From Moraxella nasibovis (GTDB lineage: Bacteria; Pseudomonadota; Gammaproteobacteria; Pseudomonadales; Moraxellaceae), in NCBI RefSeq assembly GCF_029581575.1, contig NZ_CP089975.1, positions 1,302,001 to 1,366,000 on the forward strand: a stretch of 64,000 bases of DNA. Reading direction: 5' to 3'. How positions within the stretch are numbered: position 1 is the first letter of the stretch; each line of letters opens with the position of its first letter. Below are positions 14,827 to 25,159 of the stretch, piece after piece. The translations under genes were made by a program, and so were the position numbers. The notes beneath the pieces are model-generated. The model made no database searches and had not been told where the DNA came from. It worked only from the letters and a program-made list of their open reading frames with translations.

Positions 14827-16551
14827 TCAGCCCACTTTAAGCACATCCACTTCATCCATCTCATCCCAAATCTGATGGGTTGATATGGCAAGCACACCGA
14901 TATCGCCTGCTCGCTGCATGTCAGTCAAAGCATTCCAGACGATTTGGCGAGTGGTGATGTCTAGCCCTGCAAACGGCTCGTCCAGTAGCAGCACCTTTTT
15001 GGGCGATAAGAGCAAGCGAGCAAGTGCCACACGCCTGCCCTGACCACCTGATATGCCCATGCCGTACTCGCCCAGTGGTGTATCCAGACCCTTAGGCTGC
15101 TGCCTTGCCCAGTCGGCAAGATTGACTTTTTCAAGCACCGCCCACAGCTCATCATCACTGGCAGAAGGCTTGCCCAGTCTCAGATTATCCGCCAAAGTCT
15201 GGTCAAAAATATCGACATTTTGCCCCAAAAATCCCAAAGACTGAGCAAAGTCCACACCATCAATATCCACGCCATCCACCAAGATTTGTCCGCCCATGCG
15301 TGGCACTTCCCCTGCCAATGTGGCAAGCAAAGTTGATTTGCCCGCCCCTGACGCACCGACGATGAGCACGGGTCGCTCTGGGGTGAGCATGGCATGAATG
15401 CCATTTGCACCCATGATGGCACCTGGCATTTTTACCGACACATTGTTTAAAGTAATGATAGGACGACCTTGCACAGCGGCTTTATCATGAGCCATCTGCA
15501 CACCCAAAAGACCATTTACCCGCTCTTTGGCATTGATGCTGCGACCATAGGACAAAGGCTCAGCCACAAGCGCCAAGACCACTTCTGTCACGCCAAACAC
15601 CCCCAGCGTCAAGGCAAGCACGATGGCAGGATTTAGGGCGTGATGCGTGTTTAAGTTTGTCAAATCAAACACCGTCACACCCTGCTCAAAGACAAGAGCC
15701 GCCGCCAGCAAAAGCGCCACGACCGCCAGTGCGATGCTTGCCTGAATGAGCGCTTGAGCGCGTCTTTTTTTGCCAAGCACCTGCATGGTTAAAGCATGAT
15801 GATCATCATCATAGCCCAAAAGCTTATCGACGCTGTCCTGCCAGCGACCCCAAGTCAAAAGCGCCGTGAGCGCAGGCAAAGTATTGACAAGCTGACTTTT
15901 GCGCAGTACGACAAGCTGACTTTCACGGCGAGCCAATGCCACACCATTTTTTAAGGTCAAAAAGGCAATGGCAAGCGATAGCATCATGCAGACCACCGCC
16001 ATGACCGCTGTCGGTATGATCAAAAACACCATGAGCGAAAGCAGCGCCACCGCCATGACCGCCACGACCAAAGGCGACACCACACGCAAGGGAAATTCAT
16101 CCAGTGTATCGATGTCTTTCACCAGTCGCTGCATGGTCTGGCTGCTGTCGCCCTGCTGAGTGCGTAGCATGAGTGGCAGCCTTGCCCAATGCGAGAAAAA
16201 CTTCACTCGCAACTCTTTGAGCAAACCAAACACAGCATGATGCGACACCACCAAATCACCATAGCGAGCCGCCGTGCGCACGATTGCAAAGCCACGAATG
16301 ATGGCAGATGGCACCAAATAATTAAAGGCATGCGAGCCAACAGCAATCGCCCCTGCCACGCCCGCCATCGTAATAAACCACCCTGAGAGCATGACAAGAC
16401 CCAGCACCGACAGCACGGTCGCAATGCCCAAAAGCCATGCAACGAGCCATAAGAGCTTTTGACTTAGCAAAAGATCTCTTAGCCGAAACTTGGCGTCATG
16501 ATGCGTTTGTAGGGAGATTTGGCGGTCAGTTTTCATGGGTTTGTCGCTCAT
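14827..16551 (-). CDS. cydC: Heterodimeric ABC exporter subunit CydC
   Basis: Half of the CydDC transporter in the inner membrane, required for assembly of cytochrome bd and known in E. coli for thiol or heme-linked transport. The N-terminal transmembrane domain (about residues 1-320, six segments) is followed by the ATPase domain with Walker A GASGAGKS, signature GISGGQGRR and Walker B VLLLDEPFAGLD. The length of 574 residues is normal. Its ATG overlaps the cydD stop by four bases. No cydAB genes are in the window, so the oxidase itself must be elsewhere. Confidence 0.9.
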   Translation of the reverse strand: MSDKPMKTDRQISLQTHHDAKFRLRDLLLSQKLLWLVAWLLGIATVLSVLGLVMLSGWFITMAGVAGAIAVGSHAFNYLVPSAIIRGFAIVRTAARYGDLVVSHHAVFGLLKELRVKFFSHWARLPLMLRTQQGDSSQTMQRLVKDIDTLDEFPLRVVSPLVVAVMAVALLSLMVFLIIPTAVMAVVCMMLSLAIAFLTLKNGVALARRESQLVVLRKSQLVNTLPALTALLTWGRWQDSVDKLLGYDDDHHALTMQVLGKKRRAQALIQASIALAVVALLLAAALVFEQGVTVFDLTNLNTHHALNPAIVLALTLGVFGVTEVVLALVAEPLSYGRSINAKERVNGLLGVQMAHDKAAVQGRPIITLNNVSVKMPGAIMGANGIHAMLTPERPVLIVGASGAGKSTLLATLAGEVPRMGGQILVDGVDIDGVDFAQSLGFLGQNVDIFDQTLADNLRLGKPSASDDELWAVLEKVNLADWARQQPKGLDTPLGEYGMGISGGQGRRVALARLLLSPKKVLLLDEPFAGLDITTRQIVWNALTDMQRAGDIGVLAISTHQIWDEMDEVDVLKVG

Positions 16552-18329
16552 TGTTGCACCGCCTTTGTATTTTGGTTAGTCAAATCATGCACCACATCAA
16601 AGTCCACGCCCGCTTTGTCATGCGTCACCCAAATCACGGTCTTGCCCACACTCACCTGCGCCAGCAGCGCTTTGATTCGCTCTGCCGTCTGGGCGTCTAG
16701 ATGCTCAGTCGGCTCATCAAGCAGCCACACTTTGGCGTCTTGCAACAAAAGCTGAGCGATGGCAAGTCGCTGCCCCTGCCCACCAGACAGTCCACCGCCA
16801 CGCTCAGACAGCACAGTATCCAAGCCATCTGGCAGCTGAGCGATAAGCTCCCACAGCGCCACTTCCTTTAAGACCTGTATCAGCTCATCATCGCTGGCGT
16901 CTTTTTTGGCAAGGCGTAAATTATCAGCGATGGACAATGGCAAAAGCGGCGCGCTCTGCGACAGATAGCCAAAATGCGTACGCAACTTTGCCACATCGAT
17001 CTCATCATAGCGTGCCGACCTACCCCCTGACTCAATGATGACATCACCTTCAAAGTCGCCAAAGCCCAAAAGAATCTGCAAAATGGTGGATTTGCCCGCA
17101 CCACTTGCCCCCATCAAGCCGTTCATCTTGCCTGCCTCAAAGGTCAAACTGGTGGGCGACAGCCGTACTCGACCATCATCACCAAAAGCGGTGATGTTTG
17201 ATAAATGAAAACTGAGCGCAGAATCTGGCTCAAACACCACATCGCCTGTGCGTTTATTTTTAAAATTCAGCATGGGAGCGACTGCCTTAGCACACGCCAC
17301 CGCCTGCCCTTTGACATGGTATTCGGCACCAAGTCGGCGAAGTGGCGCATAAAACTCAGGCACCAGCAGTAAAATAAACAGCGCTGCCCCATAAGTCGTC
17401 ATCACCTCACCCTTTGCCCAAGGCAGCACACCCATCAGCCCAAAGCCCAGATACACCGCCACCAGTGCAATGGATAAAGCAGATAAAAATTCTAGCACCG
17501 CACTGTTTAAAAAAGCAATTTTTAGCACCGCCATCGTGCGTTTTCGGTAGTTTTCCGAGCTGATGCTCATGTCCGTGACAGCGATGTCCACCGCACCCAG
17601 ACGAGATAAAGTATTGACCCCACGAATCCAATCCAAAAACCGACCACCAAGCTGTGCCAATGCGTCCATCTGCTCACGGCTTTTGCGAGCGGTGGCAATG
17701 CCAATAAACGCCATAAAAATCGGCACAAGCGGTGCGGTCAGCAGCAATATCAAAGCCGCCGTCACGCTATAAAATGCCACGCAACCCGCCAAGATGATGG
17801 GCGTGGTCACAGCAGTCATTTTTTGGACATGAAAGCGAGCATAGCCGATAAGATGATCAGGCTCATCGATGATCTTGCTTGCCAGTGCGCCATCGGCACC
17901 AAAGTAACGCCGAGCCTGCCCAAGCACCCCAAGCTTGTCATACAGTCTGGCTCGCACCGACTTGGCGACCGTCAAGCCTGCATTTGTCAAAAGCACATCT
18001 CGCCCATAGCCGATGGCGATTCGCCCAAGCAAACACGCCAAAAGCAAAGCAAGGCTTAGCATCAGCCCACTGCCCACCACCTCACTGGGCAAAGGTTCGC
18101 CACTGACAAAGCCTTCCAACCAACCACCAAAAATTCGCACCAACACACCCGCCTGCACCACAAGCACCAATGTCCCAAGCACATCCAAAAGCCATGCCAT
18201 CATCATGGATTTTTTGACAGGTTTGAATGCCGCCTTTAAAAAGGCATTCGCCATGATGTCCTCTTGGGAGCGACCTTGGCGCTTGGGCTTGGCGGGTCTT
18301 GTGGTGGCGTGCGGAGGCTGGTGAGTCAT
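16548..18329 (-). CDS. cydD: Heterodimeric ABC exporter subunit CydD
   Basis: Partner of CydC. The 593-residue protein has a polar, Lys/Arg-rich start of about 30 residues, six membrane segments to about residue 330, and an ATPase domain with GASGAGKS, GLSGGQGQR and VWLLDEPTEHLD. GRDVLLTNAGLTVAKSVRARLYDKL and the VPEFYAPLRRLGAEYH segment are typical of CydD. It is the first gene of the two-gene operon. A clear ribosome binding site is not seen before 18329. Confidence 0.9.
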   Translation of the reverse strand: MTHQPPHATTRPAKPKRQGRSQEDIMANAFLKAAFKPVKKSMMMAWLLDVLGTLVLVVQAGVLVRIFGGWLEGFVSGEPLPSEVVGSGLMLSLALLLACLLGRIAIGYGRDVLLTNAGLTVAKSVRARLYDKLGVLGQARRYFGADGALASKIIDEPDHLIGYARFHVQKMTAVTTPIILAGCVAFYSVTAALILLLTAPLVPIFMAFIGIATARKSREQMDALAQLGGRFLDWIRGVNTLSRLGAVDIAVTDMSISSENYRKRTMAVLKIAFLNSAVLEFLSALSIALVAVYLGFGLMGVLPWAKGEVMTTYGAALFILLLVPEFYAPLRRLGAEYHVKGQAVACAKAVAPMLNFKNKRTGDVVFEPDSALSFHLSNITAFGDDGRVRLSPTSLTFEAGKMNGLMGASGAGKSTILQILLGFGDFEGDVIIESGGRSARYDEIDVAKLRTHFGYLSQSAPLLPLSIADNLRLAKKDASDDELIQVLKEVALWELIAQLPDGLDTVLSERGGGLSGGQGQRLAIAQLLLQDAKVWLLDEPTEHLDAQTAERIKALLAQVSVGKTVIWVTHDKAGVDFDVVHDLTNQNTKAVQQ

Positions 18330-18608
18330 ATTGACGGCTTTTTAGGCAAAATAAATGTCTAATTATCGCTAAATTTGCCTAATTTTTCAAGACACAACGA
18401 GCAAAACAGACATTTTAACCTTATTTTTCATGGTACACAGCACAACAACACATCAAGACAGCCTCTTAATCTTGAAAAATATATCAGCATTAAGCAAAAT
18501 ACACCAATCAAGTCAAATAAAAGACACCGCCTCTAAGAACCCCGCCATGCTTTTTTTTAGTCATTTCATGTTAAAATAATCCACCCAACCTCATTCATTT
18601 TCTCAGTC

Positions 18609-19610
18609 ATGTCAAGCTCACCCACCCTACGCCAAAAAGCTTACGCCCTACTTGAACATCATAATGACCACACACCCTCCTCAACATGGGCAACCATTCT
18701 TGATATAACCTTGGTTGTGCTGATTTTACTGAACGCACTTGCGGTGATTTTGGAGTCGATGGACAGCATCTATCGCCACCATCAAGATTATTTTTGGGCA
18801 TTTGAGATTTTCTCATTGGCGATTTTTTTGACTGAATATGTCCTGCGACTGTGGGCGGTGGGTGAGCGCAACGACAAGCAACCATGGCAAGCTCGCCTAA
18901 AATGGGCAACAAGTTTTGGTGCGCTGATTGATTTGCTTGCCATCTTGCCAGTATTTTTGCTTGGCGTCAGTGATGTGGATTTGAGATTTTTAAGGGTATT
19001 TCGACTGCTTCGCTTATTTAAGCTGACTCGGTACTTTAAGTCTTTACGAATCTTATTAACCGTCTTGGAAAAAGAGCGGGCGTCGTTTGGGGCGGTGGTA
19101 TTCATCTTGTCATTATTGATCGTGATGGCATCAAGTGGCATTTATCTGGCGGAATATGAAAGTCAGCCCGATACCTTTAACTCCATTCCTCATGCGATGT
19201 GGTGGGCTGTGGTTACACTCACCACAGTAGGCTATGGCGACATCACACCAATCACGCCTTTTGGTAAATTTTTAGGGGCAATCATCACCATCTTAGGTGT
19301 GGGCTTAGCCGCCTTGCCCGCTGGTATTTTGGCAACTGGTCTGACTCGTGAATTAGAAGCCCAAAAACAAGCCAGCTTGTATCAGCTATACGATGAGCTG
19401 ATGGCACTGCCTTTGGAGGGGCTGCATGACAACAACAAAATCACCGCCATTGCCGACACCTTAGGCATCGACCGCAAAAACCTCCAAGAAACGCTCACCC
19501 AAGCACTTAGAGAAAAGCGCCTACTCCTCAAAGAAGAAGCACTGGCTAAGCGTGAAGAAGCATTGAATCGCCAGTGTTTTTGCCCTTATTGTGGTGGCAA
19601 GATGCCATGA
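18609..19610 (+). CDS. Voltage-gated-type potassium channel protein
   Basis: Inner-membrane ion channel of 333 residues with the six-helix Kv plan. The fourth segment has regularly spaced arginines (FLRVFRLLRLFKLTRYFKSLR), a voltage-sensor pattern. The selectivity filter TTVGYGD lies at about residues 205-211. The cytoplasmic tail has a coiled-coil-like Glu/Lys/Leu-rich helix and ends in CPYCGGKMP, a CxxC zinc-ribbon-like knuckle with QCFCPYCGG. That terminal Cys cluster is an unusual addition. It is a single gene that starts directly before a long AT-rich spacer. Gating stimulus unknown. Confidence 0.85.
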   Translation: MSSSPTLRQKAYALLEHHNDHTPSSTWATILDITLVVLILLNALAVILESMDSIYRHHQDYFWAFEIFSLAIFLTEYVLRLWAVGERNDKQPWQARLKWATSFGALIDLLAILPVFLLGVSDVDLRFLRVFRLLRLFKLTRYFKSLRILLTVLEKERASFGAVVFILSLLIVMASSGIYLAEYESQPDTFNSIPHAMWWAVVTLTTVGYGDITPITPFGKFLGAIITILGVGLAALPAGILATGLTRELEAQKQASLYQLYDELMALPLEGLHDNNKITAIADTLGIDRKNLQETLTQALREKRLLLKEEALAKREEALNRQCFCPYCGGKMP

Positions 19611-19713
19611 TACAGGTGCAGATGATTCTGGCAATCACCAAAATGTTTTGCTGTCGCTCATCAGATTTTCTGCTATAATGCGCATCCACATCGACATCCG
19701 TGAAAAGATAATT

Positions 19714-20190
19714 ATGTTTGATATGAATCATGTACTATCCACCCTATTTGACTTTGATTTAGAAATCGTGCTGACGCACATCGTGCAGATGGTGGTGGCG
19801 TTTGCCTTGGTGATGCCCATCGGCTATCATCGAGAAAGTAGCCGAGAGAACATCGGACTTCGCACCTTTCCGATGGTGAGTCTTGCCAGCTGTGGATTTA
19901 TGCTCATCGCCCTTGAAACCATCGGTGATGATGGCGGTATGGGCGAGCTGATGGCAGGCATCATCGGTGGTATCGGCTTTATTGGCGGTGGCGCCATCTT
20001 AAAAGAAAAAGGCACGATCGAAGGCACATCGACCGCAGCAGCGATCTGGTCGGCAGGCTGCATCGGTCTTGCTGTAGCGATGGGACGACTTGAAATCGCT
20101 GTGGTGGTGAGCATCTTTACTTATCTGATTTTTCGACTTGCCAATCCCATCAAAAAGAATCTTATCGAGCAGTTAGACGATGCCCATTAA
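19714..20190 (+). CDS. MgtC/SapB family membrane protein
   Basis: A 158-residue inner-membrane protein with four to five hydrophobic helices. It holds the family signatures GYHRESSRENIGLRTFPMVSLASCGF and GGIGFIGGGAILKE near residues 85-98. MgtC proteins in pathogens aid growth at low magnesium and modulate ATP synthase; many plain SapB-type relatives have no known role. The frame opens upstream at 19591 inside the channel gene, but the ATG at 19714 gives the normal start just before the first helix. Terminator-like GC stems follow. Confidence 0.85.
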   Translation: MFDMNHVLSTLFDFDLEIVLTHIVQMVVAFALVMPIGYHRESSRENIGLRTFPMVSLASCGFMLIALETIGDDGGMGELMAGIIGGIGFIGGGAILKEKGTIEGTSTAAAIWSAGCIGLAVAMGRLEIAVVVSIFTYLIFRLANPIKKNLIEQLDDAH

Positions 20191-20334
20191 ACCAAAACTT
20201 AGCGCATCAAAGCGGGCTTATACCTGCTTTTTTTATCATTAAAAACTCTGATTAAGCTTGGCAAATTCACGATCTTAATGCGTAAAAAATCACAATTATT
20301 ACCCCCCTCTTAATGCCCAATCAAACCCCCTCAT

Positions 20335-20365
20335 AAAAAACGCCCATCCAAAGATGAGCGTTTTG
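20335..20365 (-). terminator. Terminator of the RND efflux operon
   Basis: ACGCCCATC and GATGAGCGT pair across a CAAA loop, with a T run on the minus strand. It ends the minus-strand operon 13 bp after the outer-membrane channel gene. A weaker hairpin (20210-20232) serves the opposite gene. Confidence 0.85.
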
Positions 20366-20377
20366 TGTCATGGGCAA

Positions 20378-21973
20378 TCACTGCACCAAGATGCCGTTTT
20401 GGTTGGCAGGCTCGATGACATTGACATTGGCAGGTGCTGGCTGCACCACTTCCAATGCAGGTGCTGACGGCTCAGCTGGCTGCACTTGCTCACTGCTAGC
20501 AAGCGCCGCTGTACGCATGGCTGCACGCTGCTTATCGATGTCGGCGATTTGCTCGGCGGTCAAAGTTGCGCCACCACCAAGCACTTGGTAGAGCTCAATT
20601 TGACTTAGAATCTTTTGCAATTCTAGGTTTAGAATGCTTTGCTGATTGCCAAACAAAGAACGCTCAGCATCAAGCACACTCAGATAATTATCCAGACCCG
20701 AACGAAAGCGAGCATGAGCAATCTGATAAGTCTGCTGATAGTTTTGTTGAAGTTTGTACTGAGATTCTAGCTGTCTGCCAAGCGTGGCACGAGATGCCAA
20801 GACATCACCCACTTCTTTAAAGGCGGTTTGGATGGCTTTTTCGTAAGACACCAAGGCGCTTTGCTGGGCGACCTGAGCAGCCTCATAATTGGCACGGCGC
20901 ATGCCTGCATCAAAAATCGGTAAGTTGATGGCAGGTCCTGCTGACCATGCAAAGGCGCTTGATTGTAGCAAATTGCTTAGGCTTGATGAGCTAAACCCCA
21001 GATTACCCGAAAGGCTGATCGATGGGAAATATGCCGCACGCGCGACATTGATGTTCGCCCCTGCCGCTTTCAAGGCGTGCTCCGCCTGCACGATGTCAGG
21101 ACGATAATACAAAAGCTCGCTGGGCAGACCTGTACTAAACAGTGTCTGCGTGGTGATATTATCCACCGCCATGTCAGGCATCAGCTCATCAGGAATCGGT
21201 GCGCCAAGCAGCAGCTGCAAGGCGTTGCGCGCCTGCAAAATACCAGTATCCGCCTGATAAATGGCAAGCTTTGCCGCCTCCAAAGACGCTTCGGCTTGCA
21301 GGCTTGGCGAACGAGCATCAATGCCAGCAGCAAAGCGCTTATTGGTGATGTCAAGCGAATGCTCACGAGTCTTAATGGTCTCAATGGCAAGCTGTCGCTG
21401 CGCCAGTGCATAGCTTAAATTGACATAGCTTTGAGCAATGCCAGAGATGAGCGAGATCTGCACAGTGTCTTTGGCGGCGTTGGTCGCCAGATAGTTGTGC
21501 AAGGCTGCGTCTTTGGCATTGGCAACCTTACCCCAAAGATCCAGCTCATAGCTTGACATACCAAGACCGACATTATAGCCAGTGCTGGCATTGCGATCCA
21601 TTTGGTTTGCCGAGCGGCTTGCACCACCAGACGCACCGAGCTTTGGCACAGCATCAGCAGAAGTGATTTGATACTGCGCACGAGCGCTTTGAATGGCAAG
21701 CACCGCCTTTTGAAGGTCTTTATTGTTGTTAAGACCGATTTCAATCAGCGATTTTAGCTTAGCATCAGCATAAAAATCCTGCCAACGCATTGACGCCATA
21801 CTAGGTGCCTCAGCGGCACTGATGGTGTCTGCATCAAGCACTTGATACGCCTGATCGACTGCCAAGTTTGGCTGAGCGACCATGGTGGTGGCAGGTTTTG
21901 GAATCGTACTGCACGCTGAGATCGCCAATGGCAATGCCAAGAGCGCAAATAGACGATGATTTGTAGTTTTCAT
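20378..21973 (-). CDS. oprM: RND efflux outer-membrane channel lipoprotein, OprM/NodT type
   Basis: Outer-membrane exit duct of the tripartite pump encoded upstream. The chosen ATG at 21973 gives MKTTNHRLFALLALPLAISAC with lipobox ISAC and follows AGGAGATTATC. The frame extends further to 22114, but that part overlaps the pump gene. The 531-residue protein shows the two internal repeats of the TolC/OprM fold with YELDLWGKV near residue 147, SARAQY and FPSISLSGNLG, and LSVLDAERSLF. The C terminus is Pro/Ala-rich. It is the third gene of the operon. Confidence 0.9.
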   Translation of the reverse strand: MKTTNHRLFALLALPLAISACSTIPKPATTMVAQPNLAVDQAYQVLDADTISAAEAPSMASMRWQDFYADAKLKSLIEIGLNNNKDLQKAVLAIQSARAQYQITSADAVPKLGASGGASRSANQMDRNASTGYNVGLGMSSYELDLWGKVANAKDAALHNYLATNAAKDTVQISLISGIAQSYVNLSYALAQRQLAIETIKTREHSLDITNKRFAAGIDARSPSLQAEASLEAAKLAIYQADTGILQARNALQLLLGAPIPDELMPDMAVDNITTQTLFSTGLPSELLYYRPDIVQAEHALKAAGANINVARAAYFPSISLSGNLGFSSSSLSNLLQSSAFAWSAGPAINLPIFDAGMRRANYEAAQVAQQSALVSYEKAIQTAFKEVGDVLASRATLGRQLESQYKLQQNYQQTYQIAHARFRSGLDNYLSVLDAERSLFGNQQSILNLELQKILSQIELYQVLGGGATLTAEQIADIDKQRAAMRTAALASSEQVQPAEPSAPALEVVQPAPANVNVIEPANQNGILVQ

Positions 21974-22016
21974 GATAATCTCCTTAGGCGCCTGTAATAC
22001 GCTTGGTATCAGGCGC

Positions 22017-25000
22017 TTAGTGTGCGTCTTGTTTGGCGGCTTTGAGTGGGAACAGTGAACGCACCCAGATGTAGAACATCGGAATAAAGAACACACCCAA
22101 GAAAGTTGCTGCAATCACCCCACCCAGCACGCTTGTACCAACGGCGTTTTGACTGCCAGAGCCTGCACCTGTGGCGATGGCAAGCGGCACAACCCCAAGA
22201 CCAAAAGCCAGCGATGTCATGATGATCGGACGCAGACGCTGACGAGCTGCCTGCATGACCGCCTGTTTTAAGGTATGCCCTGCTTCTTGTAGCTCTTTGG
22301 CGACCTCGACGATCAAAATGGCGTTTTTCGCCGACAGACCAATCACCGTCAAAAGACCCACTTGCAAGTACACATCATTATCAAAGCCACGCAGCCAAGT
22401 AAAGATGATCGCACCCAATACACCAAGTGGCACGATGAGCATCACTGAAAATGGAATCGACCAGCTTTCATAAAGCGCCGCCAAGCACAAGAATACGACG
22501 ATGATCGAAATGGCGTACAGCATCGGCGCTTGTGAGCCTGACTGCTGCTCTTGCAGAGTCAAGCCAGTCCACTCAAAGCCAATACCATCAGGCAGCTGAC
22601 TGGCGATCTCCTCCATCGCAGCGACTGCCTCGCCATTCGATCTGCCTGCTGCTGGCGCACCTTGAATGCTCATGCTTGGTAAGCTGTTATAACGGCTCAA
22701 AGTCGGCGAACCATAAGTCCACTCGCTAGATGAGAACGCATCAAAGCCGATCATATTGCCAGTGTTGTTACGCACATACCATTTGCCGATGTCCTCAGGC
22801 GTGGTGCGAGCGCTTGGCTCACCTTGCATATACACCGCCTTAATACGACCACGATCGACAAAGTCACCGATCTTCGCCGAACCCCACGCCGTAGAAATCG
22901 TGCGGTTGATGTCGCTGATACCAATGCCGTAGGCTGATGCTTGGGCATGGTTGACATTCACTTTGAGCTGTGGCGCATCTTCTTGACCATTTGGACGCAC
23001 GCCTGCCAGCACTTCTGGCTTCTGCGCTGCCATGCCAAGCACCATGTTGCGAGCCTCTAACAGCGCCGCATGACCCACACCACCTGTGTCTTGTAATTGA
23101 AAATCAAAGCCGCTGGCATTACCCAAGCCTTGAATCGCAGGTGGCGCAAGCGTGTAGACATTGGCTTTATTATACTGAGTCATGAAATAACCCATCGCCT
23201 TGCCTGCCATGCTTGACGCATCCGAACCTGGTGCCGTACGCTCATCCCAGTCTTTAAGACGAATGAACGCCATGCCCATGTTCTGACCGCTGCCCATAAA
23301 GCTAAATCCTGTGATGGTAAACACAGATTCGATGTTGTCTTTTTCTTGGCTGTTAAAATATGCACCCACATCATCAAGCACCGCTTGGGTGTCTTTAATG
23401 GTAGAGCCGACAGGTGTCTGCACCATCGTAAAGAGCATGCCTTGGTCTTCTTCTGGCACAAAAGAAGTCGGCAAACGCATGAACAGCAAACCCAAGATGG
23501 CGATGATCACCGCATAAGCGATACCAAATAGCCATCTGGCGTTAAAAGTTCTACCAACAAAGCTTTCGTATTTATTACTCGCCGTACGGAACATGCGGTT
23601 AAACCAGCCAAAAAAGCCTTTTTGGGTGTCGATGTCTTTATGCGCTTGACGCTTTAAAATCGTCACACAAAGCGCAGGCGTGAAAATCAGCGCAACGACC
23701 GCCGACAAAGTCATCGCTGTGATCAAAGTCACCGCAAACTGACGATAAATCACCCCTGTTGAACCACCCATGAACGCCATCGGCACAAATACCGCCGACA
23801 AAATAAGCGCAATACCGATCAGCACTTTACTGATCTCGTTCATCGACTGAATGGTGGCATCTTTGACAGAGATGGCAGGATTTTCCTCCAAGATACGCTC
23901 GACATTCTCCACGACGACGATCGCATCATCGACAAGCAGACCAATGGCAAGTACCAAGGCAAACATGGTTAAGATATTGATACTAAATCCTGCGACATAC
24001 AGCACAGCAAATGTACCCAAAATCACCACTGGCACAGCAAGGGTTGGAATGATGGTGGCTCGCCAGTTTTGCAAGAACAAGAACATCACCAAAAACACCA
24101 AGACGATCGCCTCGATGAGCGTATGCACCACCTGCGTGATAGACAGACGCACAAATGGCGTGGTGTCATAAGGCACGACCGTTGTCAGACCTTTTGGATA
24201 ACTTCTGGCAAGCTGATCGAGTCTTTCTTGTACCGCTTCACGCACCTGCAAAGCGTTGGCACCTGATGCCAGCATGATGCCAATACCTGCTGCCTCTTTG
24301 CCATTATATAGCGAATTAAAGCCGTAGTTTTCAGAGCCGATCTCGACACGAGCGACATCTTTTAGGCGAACTTGCGCCCCGCCAGCATCGGTTTTGATGA
24401 GCACATTACCAAACTCTTCGGCAGTTTGTAGATAGCTTTGGACAGTCACGGTGGCATTGATCACCTGACCTGCCTCATCTGATGGTGCTGCCGCCAGCTG
24501 ACCTGCCGAGACTTGGGCATTTTGAGCTGAGATGGCAGCGGCGATGTCTGATGGCATGAGCGAATAAGCACGCAGCTTTTCTGGGTCAAGCCAGATACGC
24601 ATGGCATATTCAGAACCAAAGACATTGACATTACCCACGCCATTGACACGGCTGATCTGCTCGACGATGTTTGAATTTAGATAATCAGCGATGTCCGTCT
24701 TGTCCATGCTGCCATCTTCGGAGATGTATGCCACGACCATCAAGAAAGATGATGAAGACTTACTGACCGTCAAGCCTTGCTGCTGCACCGCCTCTGGCAA
24801 TGCTGCCGTTGCCGCTTGTAGCTTATTTTGTACCTGCACTTGGGCGATGTCAGGGTCTGTGCCGCTTTCAAAAGTAAGCTGAACCGATGCCGAGCCTTGT
24901 GCTGACGAGCTTGATGACATATACATCATGCCGTCAAGACCTGTCATCTGCTGCTCAATCACCTGCGTGACAGAGTTTTCCACCGTCTGAGCATCCGCAC

Positions 25001-25151
25001 CCGGATAGACAGCGCTGACCGTCACCGTAGGTGGTGCAATCTCAGGATACTGTGAGATGGGCAGTTTTAATACCGCAAGCACACCCACCAACATGATCAA
25101 AATGGAGATGACCCACGCAAAAATGGGTCGTTCGATAAAATACTTAGACAT
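22017..25151 (-). CDS. acrB: RND multidrug efflux pump, AcrB/MexB type
   Basis: Inner-membrane proton-driven drug transporter of 1044 residues. It opens with MSKYFIERPIFAWVISI, the classical HAE1-family start. Proton-relay Asp408 and Asp409 are in the fourth membrane helix (LAIGLLVDDAIVVVENVER begins near 402), as in AcrB. The large periplasmic porter loops lie at about 40-335 and 560-870. SxxF and GGxG motifs near SFMGSGQNMGMAF mark the drug channel region. The preceding adaptor gene ends eight bases upstream, so these are co-transcribed. No mutation of key residues is visible. Confidence 0.95.
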   Translation of the reverse strand: MSKYFIERPIFAWVISILIMLVGVLAVLKLPISQYPEIAPPTVTVSAVYPGADAQTVENSVTQVIEQQMTGLDGMMYMSSSSSAQGSASVQLTFESGTDPDIAQVQVQNKLQAATAALPEAVQQQGLTVSKSSSSFLMVVAYISEDGSMDKTDIADYLNSNIVEQISRVNGVGNVNVFGSEYAMRIWLDPEKLRAYSLMPSDIAAAISAQNAQVSAGQLAAAPSDEAGQVINATVTVQSYLQTAEEFGNVLIKTDAGGAQVRLKDVARVEIGSENYGFNSLYNGKEAAGIGIMLASGANALQVREAVQERLDQLARSYPKGLTTVVPYDTTPFVRLSITQVVHTLIEAIVLVFLVMFLFLQNWRATIIPTLAVPVVILGTFAVLYVAGFSINILTMFALVLAIGLLVDDAIVVVENVERILEENPAISVKDATIQSMNEISKVLIGIALILSAVFVPMAFMGGSTGVIYRQFAVTLITAMTLSAVVALIFTPALCVTILKRQAHKDIDTQKGFFGWFNRMFRTASNKYESFVGRTFNARWLFGIAYAVIIAILGLLFMRLPTSFVPEEDQGMLFTMVQTPVGSTIKDTQAVLDDVGAYFNSQEKDNIESVFTITGFSFMGSGQNMGMAFIRLKDWDERTAPGSDASSMAGKAMGYFMTQYNKANVYTLAPPAIQGLGNASGFDFQLQDTGGVGHAALLEARNMVLGMAAQKPEVLAGVRPNGQEDAPQLKVNVNHAQASAYGIGISDINRTISTAWGSAKIGDFVDRGRIKAVYMQGEPSARTTPEDIGKWYVRNNTGNMIGFDAFSSSEWTYGSPTLSRYNSLPSMSIQGAPAAGRSNGEAVAAMEEIASQLPDGIGFEWTGLTLQEQQSGSQAPMLYAISIIVVFLCLAALYESWSIPFSVMLIVPLGVLGAIIFTWLRGFDNDVYLQVGLLTVIGLSAKNAILIVEVAKELQEAGHTLKQAVMQAARQRLRPIIMTSLAFGLGVVPLAIATGAGSGSQNAVGTSVLGGVIAATFLGVFFIPMFYIWVRSLFPLKAAKQDAH

Positions 25152-25159
25152 GCCCGCTC

